Notes under the pieces: generated by a model
What the model was told of the DNA's origin: nothing
The model's database searches: none
Seen by the model: the letters and a program-made list of their open reading frames with translations, nothing else
Position numbers and translations under genes: made by a program
Source of the DNA: Sulfuritalea sp.
GTDB taxonomy: Bacteria > Pseudomonadota > Gammaproteobacteria > Burkholderiales > Rhodocyclaceae
Reading direction: 5' to 3'
Assembly: GCA_030696505.1 (NCBI GenBank)
Contig: JAUYSD010000068.1
Span: 1 to 36,736 of the forward strand
DNA length: 36,736 bases
Shown: positions 29,380-36,736 of the stretch, in pieces
Layout of the letters: each line of letters begins with the position of its first letter
Numbering within the stretch: the first letter of the stretch is position 1

Positions 29380-31031
29380 TTGGCCTCCTTCAGTTGATCG
29401 AGTGTGATGAGGGAATAGATGCCTGGCGTGTTGCCTGTTTCTGAAACGGCGCCGAGTCGGGCGACCGGAAAGTGACGGGCCAAGCCAGATGCATAAGCCT
29501 GAGCTAGTGCCTCGGCTTGCTGGGCAAGCAATTGGCGATGATCGCCGAGGGAGCCCAGCAATAGTATTTGCACTTGGTCAATCCCAGCGAATTCTGGCTG
29601 TCGACGCCAATCTTCCAAGAGGGGCTTTATTGCGGCAAGAGTATTGGCCGGCATCGAAGCATCCGCGCCAAAGGGCAGCGGGACCACGAGGTGGCGTGCC
29701 GACGGGCGCCAAAGTGCACCGGGGAAATGCTTGAAGCACCAGACATTGCCCTGTGCCGCCGAGCATAAGAGCCTAACGGCGGCGGCCAAGTCTGGCCGGT
29801 TGCTAAATGGGTCGCCATCTCCATAAGTTTCGAAAGGAACGTGCCAGTCACGCGGGCCGAGGGGGATGTGATGGGGCGCGATCCCATAGAAGATCGTGAT
29901 ACCGGAGATGGCGCAAAGTCGACTCCAGGTTGGCAGGAAGTCGTCGAAGAAGGACAAGAGAGTGTCGTCGTGAGATGGGTTTGGCGCGTTTAGCTCGGCG
30001 GTGATCGCGTCCAGACTCGGCAGTTGATCCGACAACCGTCCGTCGGCCGCCACCTTACGCAATTGCGTGAGCACGTATCGCGCGTAGATCCACGCGAACA
30101 GGCGGTCGGTACCACGATGATCAGCGACCTTGATGAATGCGCCGTCCTTGCTCGCGGTAAATAGCTTGGCAAAATGATCGTGTTGCCAATCGCGATCTAT
30201 TACCGAAAGCCGATCGGTTGAACTCTTGTCGAGATCATCGACGACCTCTTCCAGTCTCCTGCAAAAATAAGGCTCAGATCCACGCCAGCCCGCTACCAGT
30301 AGTGGCCGACCCTTGAGTTCGCTGCGAATGTAGTTATCGACGTCGCTATTGACATGGCCATTCTCGGTCTCGATATCCGAACGAGTAGCGATGAAGACCG
30401 GCTCCTGCGTTGGATTTGTTTCCAGTGCCCGATCAAGATCGCGTCGGCAGCCGTGGGGCTTGAATATTCGAAAAACGTCACTCGCGTTCGCTGAGCCTTG
30501 AGTATTGTGTCCGACGACTACTGCGTAGCGGGTTATCTTTCCAGGCCGGCTTCCCATGGGAGCATTCTGCGAGATGCCGATGGCCTCGAATGCTGCCTCC
30601 AGGAAACAATCCCAGTTGAAACAGAGGATGCCCGCCAAGCGCTGGTCGGCAGCCAAACGTACGATCATGCGATGCCGGATGTAGTTGCGTCCAAGAGGAA
30701 GCTCTACTCGACCCAACCAACGGTCATCGTTGAATAGCGTCAACCAGCGGGCTAGACCAAAACGCAAATGCTCGTCAATTGACGGAGACTTTTTCAGCTC
30801 AGCGAGTTTTGCTTCTGCGGCACAATAGAGACACTGGTGCGGATTTTTGTCAGTGGGCTTGAAGCATGGATCCGGATTGGCGCAAGCTACAGTTTTCTCC
30901 AATGGGAGTCCATCAAGTATTTTGGTCACATCAATTTCCTCAAGCGACAGACCGGCGCCCATCACGAGGAGTGGGGGATGGATGCCGGAAACGACAGAGG
31001 GAAATGCGTGAGGTATGACCATGAATGTCAT
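29376..31031 (-). CDS. SIR2-like protein, putative NAD-consuming defence effector
   Basis: About 551 residues from ATG 31031; other in-frame starts are TTG 31088 and ATG 31022, and no clear ribosome-binding site decides. SIR2 marks are PPLLVMGAGLS (GAG motif, 25-29), ILCFNWDCFLEAAFEA (the N-W/Y-D motif, 139-141), FRIFKPHG (the K-x-HG catalytic His, 193) and LLVAGWRGSEPYFCRRLEE, matching the closing VGYS.SDP.F element. Between the GAG and NWD motifs are four cysteines, C-x5-C-x10-C-x2-C (50, 56, 67, 70), a likely zinc site in an unusual place. The C-terminal 270 residues are unrecognised. SIR2 domains in Thoeris, DSR and SIR2-HerA systems cleave NAD; the same is inferred here. Confidence 0.82.
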   Translation of the reverse strand: MTFMVIPHAFPSVVSGIHPPLLVMGAGLSLEEIDVTKILDGLPLEKTVACANPDPCFKPTDKNPHQCLYCAAEAKLAELKKSPSIDEHLRFGLARWLTLFNDDRWLGRVELPLGRNYIRHRMIVRLAADQRLAGILCFNWDCFLEAAFEAIGISQNAPMGSRPGKITRYAVVVGHNTQGSANASDVFRIFKPHGCRRDLDRALETNPTQEPVFIATRSDIETENGHVNSDVDNYIRSELKGRPLLVAGWRGSEPYFCRRLEEVVDDLDKSSTDRLSVIDRDWQHDHFAKLFTASKDGAFIKVADHRGTDRLFAWIYARYVLTQLRKVAADGRLSDQLPSLDAITAELNAPNPSHDDTLLSFFDDFLPTWSRLCAISGITIFYGIAPHHIPLGPRDWHVPFETYGDGDPFSNRPDLAAAVRLLCSAAQGNVWCFKHFPGALWRPSARHLVVPLPFGADASMPANTLAAIKPLLEDWRRQPEFAGIDQVQILLLGSLGDHRQLLAQQAEALAQAYASGLARHFPVARLGAVSETGNTPGIYSLITLDQLKEAK

Positions 31032-31164
31032 TGTAATGGAAGCGGACGAGGCGCTGTTTTCCAGACGATGAAGAGGATCTTCGGACAAGGCGTTCGCTGC
31101 CGGCTGCTGATGCGAAGGCTGGGGTCCGCAAGTCTGGCTGCGGATGCGTACAAAGCTATCAAGA
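31032..31164. other. short intergenic stretch upstream of the SIR2-like gene
   Basis: Should hold the promoter of the defence operon (minus strand) if translation starts at 31031. I see no clear -35/-10 pair, inverted repeat or leader gene. The stretch ends at the acnB terminator, which closes the island on the right. Confidence 0.3.
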
Positions 31165-31200
31165 AAAACGCCCCCATGGATTTCTCCACGGGGGCGTTTT
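31165..31200 (-). terminator. acnB rho-independent terminator (right copy)
   Basis: Arms 31165-31180 and 31185-31200 form a 16-bp stem with one mismatch around a 4-base loop and are followed by a T-run on the minus strand. It lies 47 bp after the acnB stop. The stem sequence ACGCCCCCATGGA and the following GAAAGTTGGCGCTGGC are shared with 25125-25175. Confidence 0.9.
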
Positions 31201-31203
31201 GAA

Positions 31204-31218
31204 AGTTGGCGCTGGCGA
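31204..31218 (+). repeat. dispersed repeat copy 5
   Basis: AGTTGGCGCTGGCGA, then TACGGCG, immediately after the acnB terminator and before the acnB stop codon. Same strand as the other four copies. Confidence 0.7.
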
Positions 31219-31247
31219 TACGGCGAATTTTTGCCGATGCGCGCCGC

Positions 31248-33845
31248 TTACACCGTCACCGTATCCGCCACTTCCTTGAACTCGGCGATCTGGTCGAAGT
31301 TCATGTAGCGATAAACGTCGGCGGCCTTGGCGTTCACCGTCTGGACCTGCTCCATGTACTCGGCCACGGTCGGGATCTTGCCCATCAGCGCCGTCACCGC
31401 CGCTAGTTCTGCCGAGCTTAGATAAACGCGGGTGTCGATGCCGAGCCGGTTGGGGAAGTTGCGCGTCGAAGTCGACACCGCGGTGCTGCCCTTCCTGATC
31501 TGCGCCTGGTTGCCCATGCACAGGCTGCAGCCGGGCATTTCCATGCGCGCGCCGGACTTGCCGAGGATGGCGTAGTAGCCTTCCTCGTTGAGGATCATGG
31601 CGTCCATCTTGGTCGGCGGGGCGATCCACAGCCGCGTCGGGATGTCGGTCTTGCCTTCGAGCACCTTGCCGGCGGCGCGGAAGTGGCCGATGTTGGTCAT
31701 GCAACTGCCGATGAAGACTTCGTCGATCTTCTCGCCGGCGACTTCGGAGAGCAGCTTGACGTCATCCGGATCGTTGGGGCAGGCCAAGATCGGTTCCTTG
31801 ACGTCGGCCAGGTCGATCTCGATCACGGCGGCGTACTCGGCATCGGCGTCGGGCTGGAGCAGGGTGCCCTTGGCGATCCAGTTCTCCATGGCCTTGACGC
31901 GGCGGCCCAGCGCGCGCTTGTCCTCGTAGCCTTCGGCGATCATCCACTTCATCAGGGTGATGTTGGAGCGCATGTACTCGACGATCGGCTCCTTGTTCAG
32001 GCGCACGGCGCAGCCGGCGGCGGAGCGCTCGGCGGACGCATCGGTCAGTTCGAAGGCCTGTTCCACCTTGAGGTCGGGCAGGCCTTCGATTTCGAGGATG
32101 CGGCCGGAGAAGATGTTCTTCTTGCCCTGCTTGGCGACGGTCAACAGACCTTGCTTGATGGCGTAGAAGGGAATTGCATTGACCAGGTCGCGCAGCGTGA
32201 TGCCGCGCTTGCCGGCCTCCGCGAGCGAGCCCTTGAAGCGCACCAGCACGGATTCGGGCATATCCAGCGGCATCACGCCGGTGGCGGCGGCGAAGGCAAC
32301 CAGGCCCGAGCCTGCGGGAAAGCTGATGCCAATCGGGAAGCGGGTGTGGCTGTCGCCGCCCGTGCCCACCGTGTCGGGCAGCAACATGCGGTTCAGCCAG
32401 CTGTGGATGATGCCGTCGCCAGGCCGCAGGCTGATGCCCCCGCGGTTGCTCATGAACTCGGGCAGTTCATGGTGCATCTTGACGTCTACTTTCTTCGGGT
32501 AGGCTGCCGTGTGGCAGAAGCTCTGCATCACGAGGTCGGCGCTGAATCCCAGGCAGGCCAGGTCCTTGAGCTCGTCGCGCGTCATCGGGCCGGTGGTGTC
32601 CTGCGAGCCAACTGAGGTCATGCGCGGCTCGCAATACGTTCCGGGGCGCACGCCCCGGCCATCGGACAGGCCACAGGCGCGTCCGACCATCTTCTGCGCG
32701 AGCGTGTAGCCGTGCGTGGATTCGGCCGGCGGCGTGGGCAGGCGGAACAGCGTGGAAGGCGGCAGGCCCAGCGCCTCGCGCGCCTTGGCCGTCAGGCCGC
32801 GGCCGATGATCAGGGGAATGCGCCCGCCGGCGCGCACTTCGTCGAACAACACATCGCTCTTGAGCTTGAACTCGGCAATGACCTTGCCGTCTTTCAGGGC
32901 GCGCCCTTCGTAGGGCCGCAGCTCGACCTCATCGCCCATGTTCATCTGGCTGACGTCCAGCTCGATCGGCAGCGCGCCGGCGTCTTCCATGGTGTTGTAG
33001 AAGATGGGGGCGATCTTGCCGCCCAGGCACACGCCGCCGAAGCGCTTGTTGGGCACAAAAGGAATGTCTTCGCCGGTGAACCACAGCACCGAATTGGTGG
33101 CCGACTTGCGGCTCGAACCCGTGCCCACCACGTCGCCGACGTAGGCCACCAGATTACCCTTGGCGCGCAGTGCTTCCATCAGCTTGACCGGACCGCGCTT
33201 GCCTTCTTCCTCGGGGACGATGCCAGGGCGCGGGTTCTTGTGCATGGCCAGCGCATGCAGCGGGATGTCGGGCCGGCTCCAGGCGTCAGGCGCGGGCGAC
33301 AGGTCATCCGTGTTGATTTCGCCCGCCACCTTGAAAATGCTCACGGTGATGCTCTGCGGCACTTCGGGACGGCTGGTGAACCACTCGGCGTCGGCCCAGC
33401 TTTGCAGCACGGCCTTGGCGTTCTCGTTGCCCTTGTCGGCCTTTTCCTTGACGTCATGGAACTGGTCGAACATCAGGAGCGTCTTCTTTAGGCCCTCGGC
33501 CGCGACCTTGCCCACTTCGGCGTCGTCCAGCAGGTCCACCAGCGGGCCTATGTTGTAGCCACCCAGCATGGTGCCCAGCAGCTCGGTGGCCTTTTCGCGG
33601 CTGATGGCCAGACACTTTTCGGTGCCGTGCGCCACAGCTGCAAGGTAGCTGGCCTTGACCTTGGCCGCGTCGTCCACGCCGGCCGGGACACGGTTGGAGA
33701 TCAGGTTGACCAGGAAGTCCGCTTCGCCGGTCGACACGTTCTTGAGCAGGTCGGTCAGCTCGCTGGTCTGTTTGGCCGACAGGGGAAGCGGCGGGATGCC
33801 AAGCGCGGCGCGTTCGGCAACATGTTCAACATAGGCTTGCAGCAT
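31248..33845 (-). CDS. acnB: bifunctional aconitate hydratase 2 / 2-methylisocitrate dehydratase
   Basis: 865 residues, the standard AcnB length. The N-terminus ([31 protein letters not shown]) is the HEAT-like domain, the swivel domain follows ([43 protein letters not shown]), then the catalytic domains ([60 protein letters not shown]). Three cysteines in [12 protein letters not shown] and [13 protein letters not shown] should ligate the 4Fe-4S cluster. It interconverts citrate and isocitrate in the TCA cycle. It is the last gene of a minus-strand operon with mdh. Its 3' end has been partly duplicated at 25186-25262. Confidence 0.97.
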   Translation of the reverse strand: MLQAYVEHVAERAALGIPPLPLSAKQTSELTDLLKNVSTGEADFLVNLISNRVPAGVDDAAKVKASYLAAVAHGTEKCLAISREKATELLGTMLGGYNIGPLVDLLDDAEVGKVAAEGLKKTLLMFDQFHDVKEKADKGNENAKAVLQSWADAEWFTSRPEVPQSITVSIFKVAGEINTDDLSPAPDAWSRPDIPLHALAMHKNPRPGIVPEEEGKRGPVKLMEALRAKGNLVAYVGDVVGTGSSRKSATNSVLWFTGEDIPFVPNKRFGGVCLGGKIAPIFYNTMEDAGALPIELDVSQMNMGDEVELRPYEGRALKDGKVIAEFKLKSDVLFDEVRAGGRIPLIIGRGLTAKAREALGLPPSTLFRLPTPPAESTHGYTLAQKMVGRACGLSDGRGVRPGTYCEPRMTSVGSQDTTGPMTRDELKDLACLGFSADLVMQSFCHTAAYPKKVDVKMHHELPEFMSNRGGISLRPGDGIIHSWLNRMLLPDTVGTGGDSHTRFPIGISFPAGSGLVAFAAATGVMPLDMPESVLVRFKGSLAEAGKRGITLRDLVNAIPFYAIKQGLLTVAKQGKKNIFSGRILEIEGLPDLKVEQAFELTDASAERSAAGCAVRLNKEPIVEYMRSNITLMKWMIAEGYEDKRALGRRVKAMENWIAKGTLLQPDADAEYAAVIEIDLADVKEPILACPNDPDDVKLLSEVAGEKIDEVFIGSCMTNIGHFRAAGKVLEGKTDIPTRLWIAPPTKMDAMILNEEGYYAILGKSGARMEMPGCSLCMGNQAQIRKGSTAVSTSTRNFPNRLGIDTRVYLSSAELAAVTALMGKIPTVAEYMEQVQTVNAKAADVYRYMNFDQIAEFKEVADTVTV

Positions 33846-33889
33846 GGTTTTCTCCGTACAAAATCAAAATGGCGTCGTTGTGGCCCGTA

Positions 33890-34474
33890 TCAAGGCGCCT
33901 GCCTGGGCGCCACCGGCGGCAGGGGCTCGAGGATGCTGGGCAGGGGGTTGGCTTTCAGCTTCTCGGCGTAGGTCAGCTGTTGCGGGCTCTGGCATTCATC
34001 GGCCAGGCGCTGGCCCATCTTCTGGCTCATGAGCATGGATTTGTTGCCCAGTTGCAGCCACATCGCGCCACGCACGGGGTCTTCCAGGCGGATGGCGCCG
34101 GTGCGGCTTTCCACGGGGTGCATGCGGAAGCGGTGGCCGCGGGTGATGACCATGAACATGCCGTTACGCCGCATCGGGGTGATTCTCACGCTGGCTCCGA
34201 GTTCGCAGGGAATCTCGCCCACATACACTTTCTGTGCCATCTCGAGGTCGGCCTCTGTGAATGTGATGTTGGGGTCGTCGTCGATCTCGGTCGATTCCTC
34301 GACCGCCTTCTGGGCCGAGGGCGCGAGCTTGGGATTGCGGCCGGGCGCGGGCGCCTTGGCAGCGGGCTTGGTGGCGGCGGGTTTGGCAGCCGCAGGCTTT
34401 CCCGGCGCGGCGGTCTGGGCAAACGCCAACGCCGGCAGCGTGGCGATCAGCAGGGTAGCGATGAGGGATTTCAT
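33890..34474 (-). CDS. exported hypothetical protein with Ala/Pro/Lys-rich linker
   Basis: 194 residues. A signal peptide (KSLIATLLIATLPALAFAQ) leads to a low-complexity stretch of AAPGKPAAAKPAATKP type (about 21-45), then a folded-looking part: NITFTEADLEMAQKVYVGEIPCELGASVRITPMRRNGMFMVITRGHRFRMHPVESRTGAIRLEDPVRGAMWLQLGNKSMLM. Two cysteines (PCELG and DECQS) could form a disulfide. I know no named family; similar genes between acnB and CitE-like genes occur in betaproteobacteria, as far as I recall. It lies 44 bp before acnB and 25 bp after the lyase gene, hence in the operon. Confidence 0.8.
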   Translation of the reverse strand: MKSLIATLLIATLPALAFAQTAAPGKPAAAKPAATKPAAKAPAPGRNPKLAPSAQKAVEESTEIDDDPNITFTEADLEMAQKVYVGEIPCELGASVRITPMRRNGMFMVITRGHRFRMHPVESRTGAIRLEDPVRGAMWLQLGNKSMLMSQKMGQRLADECQSPQQLTYAEKLKANPLPSILEPLPPVAPRQAP

Positions 34475-34499
34475 GGATGTCTCCGTTTATTTGGATTGA

Positions 34500-35492
34500 T
34501 CAGGACTGGAACCAGCCCTGCACTTCTTCGGGGAGTTTCCTTCCGGTCCGGTGAGCCCTCTCCAGCACCTGCCAGTAATAGCGGTAGCTCGCCCTGTCCT
34601 CCAGCTTGCCGTCGTGGCTGATCGGCGCCCAGCTTGCACGGACGGCGGCACTTGTAATTTTCGAAGCTGTATCTATCTCACGCTCGCTGGGGGCGAACGC
34701 TTCCAGGATGGGCCGGATCTGGTCCGGGTGGATGCTCCACATGCGTGTGTAACCCAGCTCACAGGACGCACGTCGCGCAGCGCTGCGCATGACGTCCGGC
34801 CTTTTGAACTCAGTAACCACGCAGTGCGAAGGCACCTTGCCGTGCGCGTGGCAGGCAGAGGAGATTTCCAGTTTGGCACGCAGCACCAGTGGGTGGGTGA
34901 ACTGGCCGTCGGCGCCCATGCCTTCGGACGCAATGGCGCCGCCGTGGGCCGAGACAAAGTCCATCAGCCCGAAGCTGATCGTCTGCACGCGCGGGTGCGC
35001 GGCAATCTCGAAAGCGCGGTGCACGGAGGCGGGTGATTCGATGAGCACATGCAGCGGCAGGTCTTTGGCATGGGCCGCGTCCAGCGCCTTGGCGGCGCGG
35101 TCCACATCGGCCACTGTCTCCACCTTGGGCAGCATGATGTGGCAAAGCCTTTGCCCCGCTTTGCCGGCAATGGTGGCGATGTCCTGCTCGAAAGCAGGAT
35201 GGTCCACCGCATGCACCCGCACCGCGATCCGGGCCCTGTCCCCGGCGGTCGTGGCCAGCGCGACCACCAGGGCCGCGTGGTCTGCCTCACCGCCGACCGG
35301 CGCGCCGTCTTCGCAATCGAGCGTGACGTCGAACACGCAGGCGCCGAACTCCTGGGTCATCTCGGCCTGCAATTGCAGGCTTTTTCTCATGCGCGCCTCG
35401 ACGCCACTGTAATGGTCACACACCGGCAACACTGCGGCACTGCCCGCCTGCGCCCCCAGAAGGACTGTGCGTGGGTGTGGACCTGCGCTCAT
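34500..35492 (-). CDS. HpcH/HpaI aldolase / citrate-lyase beta-like CoA ester lyase
   Basis: A 330-residue CitE-like enzyme. I start at the ATG of MSAGPHPRTVLLGAQAG, 11 bp after the mdh stop; the open frame further upstream is antisense-like mdh sequence. The TIM-barrel motifs are ACVFDVTLDCEDGAPVGGEADH (metal-binding Asp/Glu), IMLPKVETVADVD, LHVLIESPASVHRAFEIAAHP and ISFGLMDFVSAHG. Family members cleave malyl-, citramalyl- or citryl-CoA esters; no CitD/CitF partner is present, so a stand-alone lyase or thioesterase acting on a C4-C5 acyl-CoA next to TCA genes is most likely. Confidence 0.87.
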   Translation of the reverse strand: MSAGPHPRTVLLGAQAGSAAVLPVCDHYSGVEARMRKSLQLQAEMTQEFGACVFDVTLDCEDGAPVGGEADHAALVVALATTAGDRARIAVRVHAVDHPAFEQDIATIAGKAGQRLCHIMLPKVETVADVDRAAKALDAAHAKDLPLHVLIESPASVHRAFEIAAHPRVQTISFGLMDFVSAHGGAIASEGMGADGQFTHPLVLRAKLEISSACHAHGKVPSHCVVTEFKRPDVMRSAARRASCELGYTRMWSIHPDQIRPILEAFAPSEREIDTASKITSAAVRASWAPISHDGKLEDRASYRYYWQVLERAHRTGRKLPEEVQGWFQS

Positions 35493-35503
35493 CTGCGGCG
35501 CGC

Positions 35504-36490
35504 TCAGAGCAGGTGCGCGACGCCGGCTTGCTCGTCGGTCAGTTCCTTGAGGGTCTTGTCGATGCGTTCCTGGCTGAAGGCATCGATCTCCAGGCCCTTG
35601 ACGATCTCGTACTTGCCGTCCTTGGTGGTCACGGGGAACCCGAACATCACGTCCTTGGGAATGCCATAGTCGCCGTTGGACGGCACGCCCATGGTGACCC
35701 ACTTGCCGTTGGTGCCCAGCGCCCAGTCGCGCATGTGGTCGATCGCGGCGTTGGCGGCCGAGGCGGCCGACGACAGGCCGCGTGCCTCGATGATGGCGGC
35801 GCCGCGCTTGCCCACGGTGGGCAGGAAGGTGTCGGCATTCCAGACCTGGTCGTTGATCAGGTCCTTGATGCCCTTTCCACCCGCGGTGGCAAAGCGATAG
35901 TCGGCGTACATGGTGGGCGAGTGGTTACCCCAGACGGCCATCTTCTCGATGTCGCCGACGGCAACGCCGGTCTTGGCGGCAACCTGCGACAGCGCGCGGT
36001 TATGGTCCAGGCGAAGCATGGCGGTGAAATTCTCGCGCGGCAGGCCCGGGGCGCTCTTCATGGCGATGTACGCGTTGGTGTTGGCGGGGTTGCCGACCAC
36101 CAGCACCTTGACGTTGCGGCTGGCCACAGCGTCCAGCGCCTTGCCCTGCGCCGTGAAGATGGCGCCGTTGACGGCCAGCAACTCGGCCCGTTCCATTCCG
36201 GGGCCGCGCGGGCGCGAACCGACCAGCAGGGCGTAGTCCGCGTCCTTGAAAGCGACCATCGGGTCGCCGGTGGGGACGACGCCGGCCAGCAGCGGGAAGG
36301 CGCAGTCTTCCAGTTCCATGATTACGCCCTTGAGCGCCTTTTGCGCTTTCTCGTCGGGGATTTCCAGCAATTGCAGGATGACGGGCTGGTCCTTGCCCAG
36401 CATTTCGCCGGAAGCGATGCGAAACAGCAGGGCGTAGCCGATTTGGCCGGCGGCGCCGGTGACGGCAACGCGAACGGGCTTCTTGCTCAT
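35504..36490 (-). CDS. mdh: malate dehydrogenase
   Basis: 328 residues starting at [32 protein letters not shown] (NAD-binding glycine motif), with GGAGA before the ATG. The catalytic and substrate-binding segments are [19 protein letters not shown] (Arg loop), [30 protein letters not shown] (Asp-Arg) and [15 protein letters not shown] (catalytic His). It oxidises malate to oxaloacetate with NAD. The protein has the length and loop sequence of the cytosolic-type bacterial Mdh of betaproteobacteria. It is the first gene of the mdh/CitE-like/exported/acnB operon and diverges from the GntR gene. Confidence 0.97.
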   Translation of the reverse strand: MSKKPVRVAVTGAAGQIGYALLFRIASGEMLGKDQPVILQLLEIPDEKAQKALKGVIMELEDCAFPLLAGVVPTGDPMVAFKDADYALLVGSRPRGPGMERAELLAVNGAIFTAQGKALDAVASRNVKVLVVGNPANTNAYIAMKSAPGLPRENFTAMLRLDHNRALSQVAAKTGVAVGDIEKMAVWGNHSPTMYADYRFATAGGKGIKDLINDQVWNADTFLPTVGKRGAAIIEARGLSSAASAANAAIDHMRDWALGTNGKWVTMGVPSNGDYGIPKDVMFGFPVTTKDGKYEIVKGLEIDAFSQERIDKTLKELTDEQAGVAHLL

Positions 36491-36623
36491 GGGGAGATCT
36501 CCGAAAGGAAGGTTGCGGAAGGTTAAAAACAGTGCAAAGCTGCGGTGCCCCGGGGGCAAAACGCGGCCGAAAACAGCCCCTGAGTTTACCCGCGAAAACC
36601 CTATGCAGTCAATTTGTCTTATG

Positions 36624-36635
36624 TCTTATATAAGA
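36624..36635. promoter_or_regulatory. TCTTATATAAGA palindrome, candidate GntR-type operator
   Basis: A perfect 12-bp palindrome in the 165-bp gap between divergent mdh and the GntR-family gene, preceded by a second GTCTTAT (about 36616-36622). It is strikingly A+T-rich in this context. It could be the binding site of the GntR regulator, controlling itself and the TCA operon (inference), or simply promoter elements. Confidence 0.5.
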
Positions 36636-36655
36636 TATGATTCGCCATCCTTCCC

Positions 36656-36736
36656 ATGGCATCCACGCCCCTACTTTCCACTGACAACGCAGGCAGCCTG
36701 GCAGACGCGCAGGCGCCGGCGTTCAGCCCGCTTTAC
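36656..36736 (+). CDS. GntR-family transcriptional regulator, N-terminus (partial)
   Basis: Twenty-seven codons from ATG 36656 to the window edge: MASTPLLSTDNAGSLADA, then QAPAFSPLY. The FSPLY that ends it is the usual opening of a GntR winged helix-turn-helix (FSPLYxQIK). A GntR gene divergent from mdh is a common betaproteobacterial arrangement upstream of the sdh genes. The call rests on one short motif and context, so it is moderate. No obvious ribosome-binding site precedes the ATG. Confidence 0.6.
   Translation, partial: MASTPLLSTDNAGSLADAQAPAFSPLY

Noticed and set aside
25125-31200. A transposon or integrase-borne element with terminal repeats
   Set aside because: No transposase, integrase or target-site duplication was found; the flanking similarity is terminator plus acnB sequence, better explained by duplication at acnB.
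1-36736. CRISPR arrays, tRNA or rRNA genes, replication origin
   Set aside because: No regularly spaced repeats, cloverleaf-like sequences, rRNA stretches or DnaA-box clusters were noticed on either strand.

Overview
The window reads as chromosomal DNA of a high-GC betaproteobacterium. The evidence is the gene content (OmpR/EnvZ-type pair beside a group II truncated haemoglobin, a BCAM0308-type zinc-ribbon protein, a DUF2934 protein, an AcnB/CitE-like/Mdh cluster next to a divergent GntR regulator) and dense coding. Order and genus cannot be fixed by eye; Rhodocyclales-like or Burkholderiales-like are both possible. No tRNA, rRNA, CRISPR, transposase or integrase was seen.

Layout. (1) 1-4.6 kb: tail of a cNMP-binding protein, an AI-2E/PerM permease, then on the minus strand an OmpR-like regulator, its membrane kinase and a truncated haemoglobin joined by 4-bp overlaps, followed by two small exported proteins and a strong terminator. 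(2) 4.6-25.1 kb: a stress and repair region built from five transcription units: PAS/Cys-rich/DUF2934/Hsp20; cfa plus an FAD oxidoreductase; a long unit YbhB-nicotinamidase-PncB-PolX-archease-RtcB-Pcm-spermidine-synthase-like membrane protein; BCAM0308/21-aa ORF/small membrane protein/phosphoribosyltransferase/Mut7-C; and a ribbon-helix-helix-like protein plus a 78-aa protein. A cytosolic four-PAS histidine kinase and a NarL-family regulator lie inside it. (3) 25.1-31.2 kb: a lower-GC island with a DUF4160/DUF2442 pair, a decayed UPF0175/PIN pair, and an intact SIR2-like protein plus Rad50/RecF-like ATPase operon that looks like anti-phage defence. (4) 31.2-36.7 kb: acnB, an exported hypothetical, a CitE-like lyase and mdh in one minus-strand operon, and the start of a divergent GntR gene.

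How they fit together. All five stress units of region 2 are preceded by the same promoter design: two copies of a 20-bp palindrome (consensus AATACC-N8-GGTATT) exactly 23 bp apart, then 20-21 bp, then a TAnnnT -10 box. The likely reader is the response regulator encoded among them (inference). The regulon would join RNA repair (RtcB/archease), DNA repair (PolX), protein repair (Pcm), a chaperone (Hsp20), membrane-lipid cyclopropanation (Cfa) and NAD salvage, which resembles a dormancy or low-oxygen programme. Independently, the island of region 3 is bracketed by two copies of the acnB terminator; the left copy still carries a decayed piece of acnB, so the island sits in a partial acnB 3'-end duplication.
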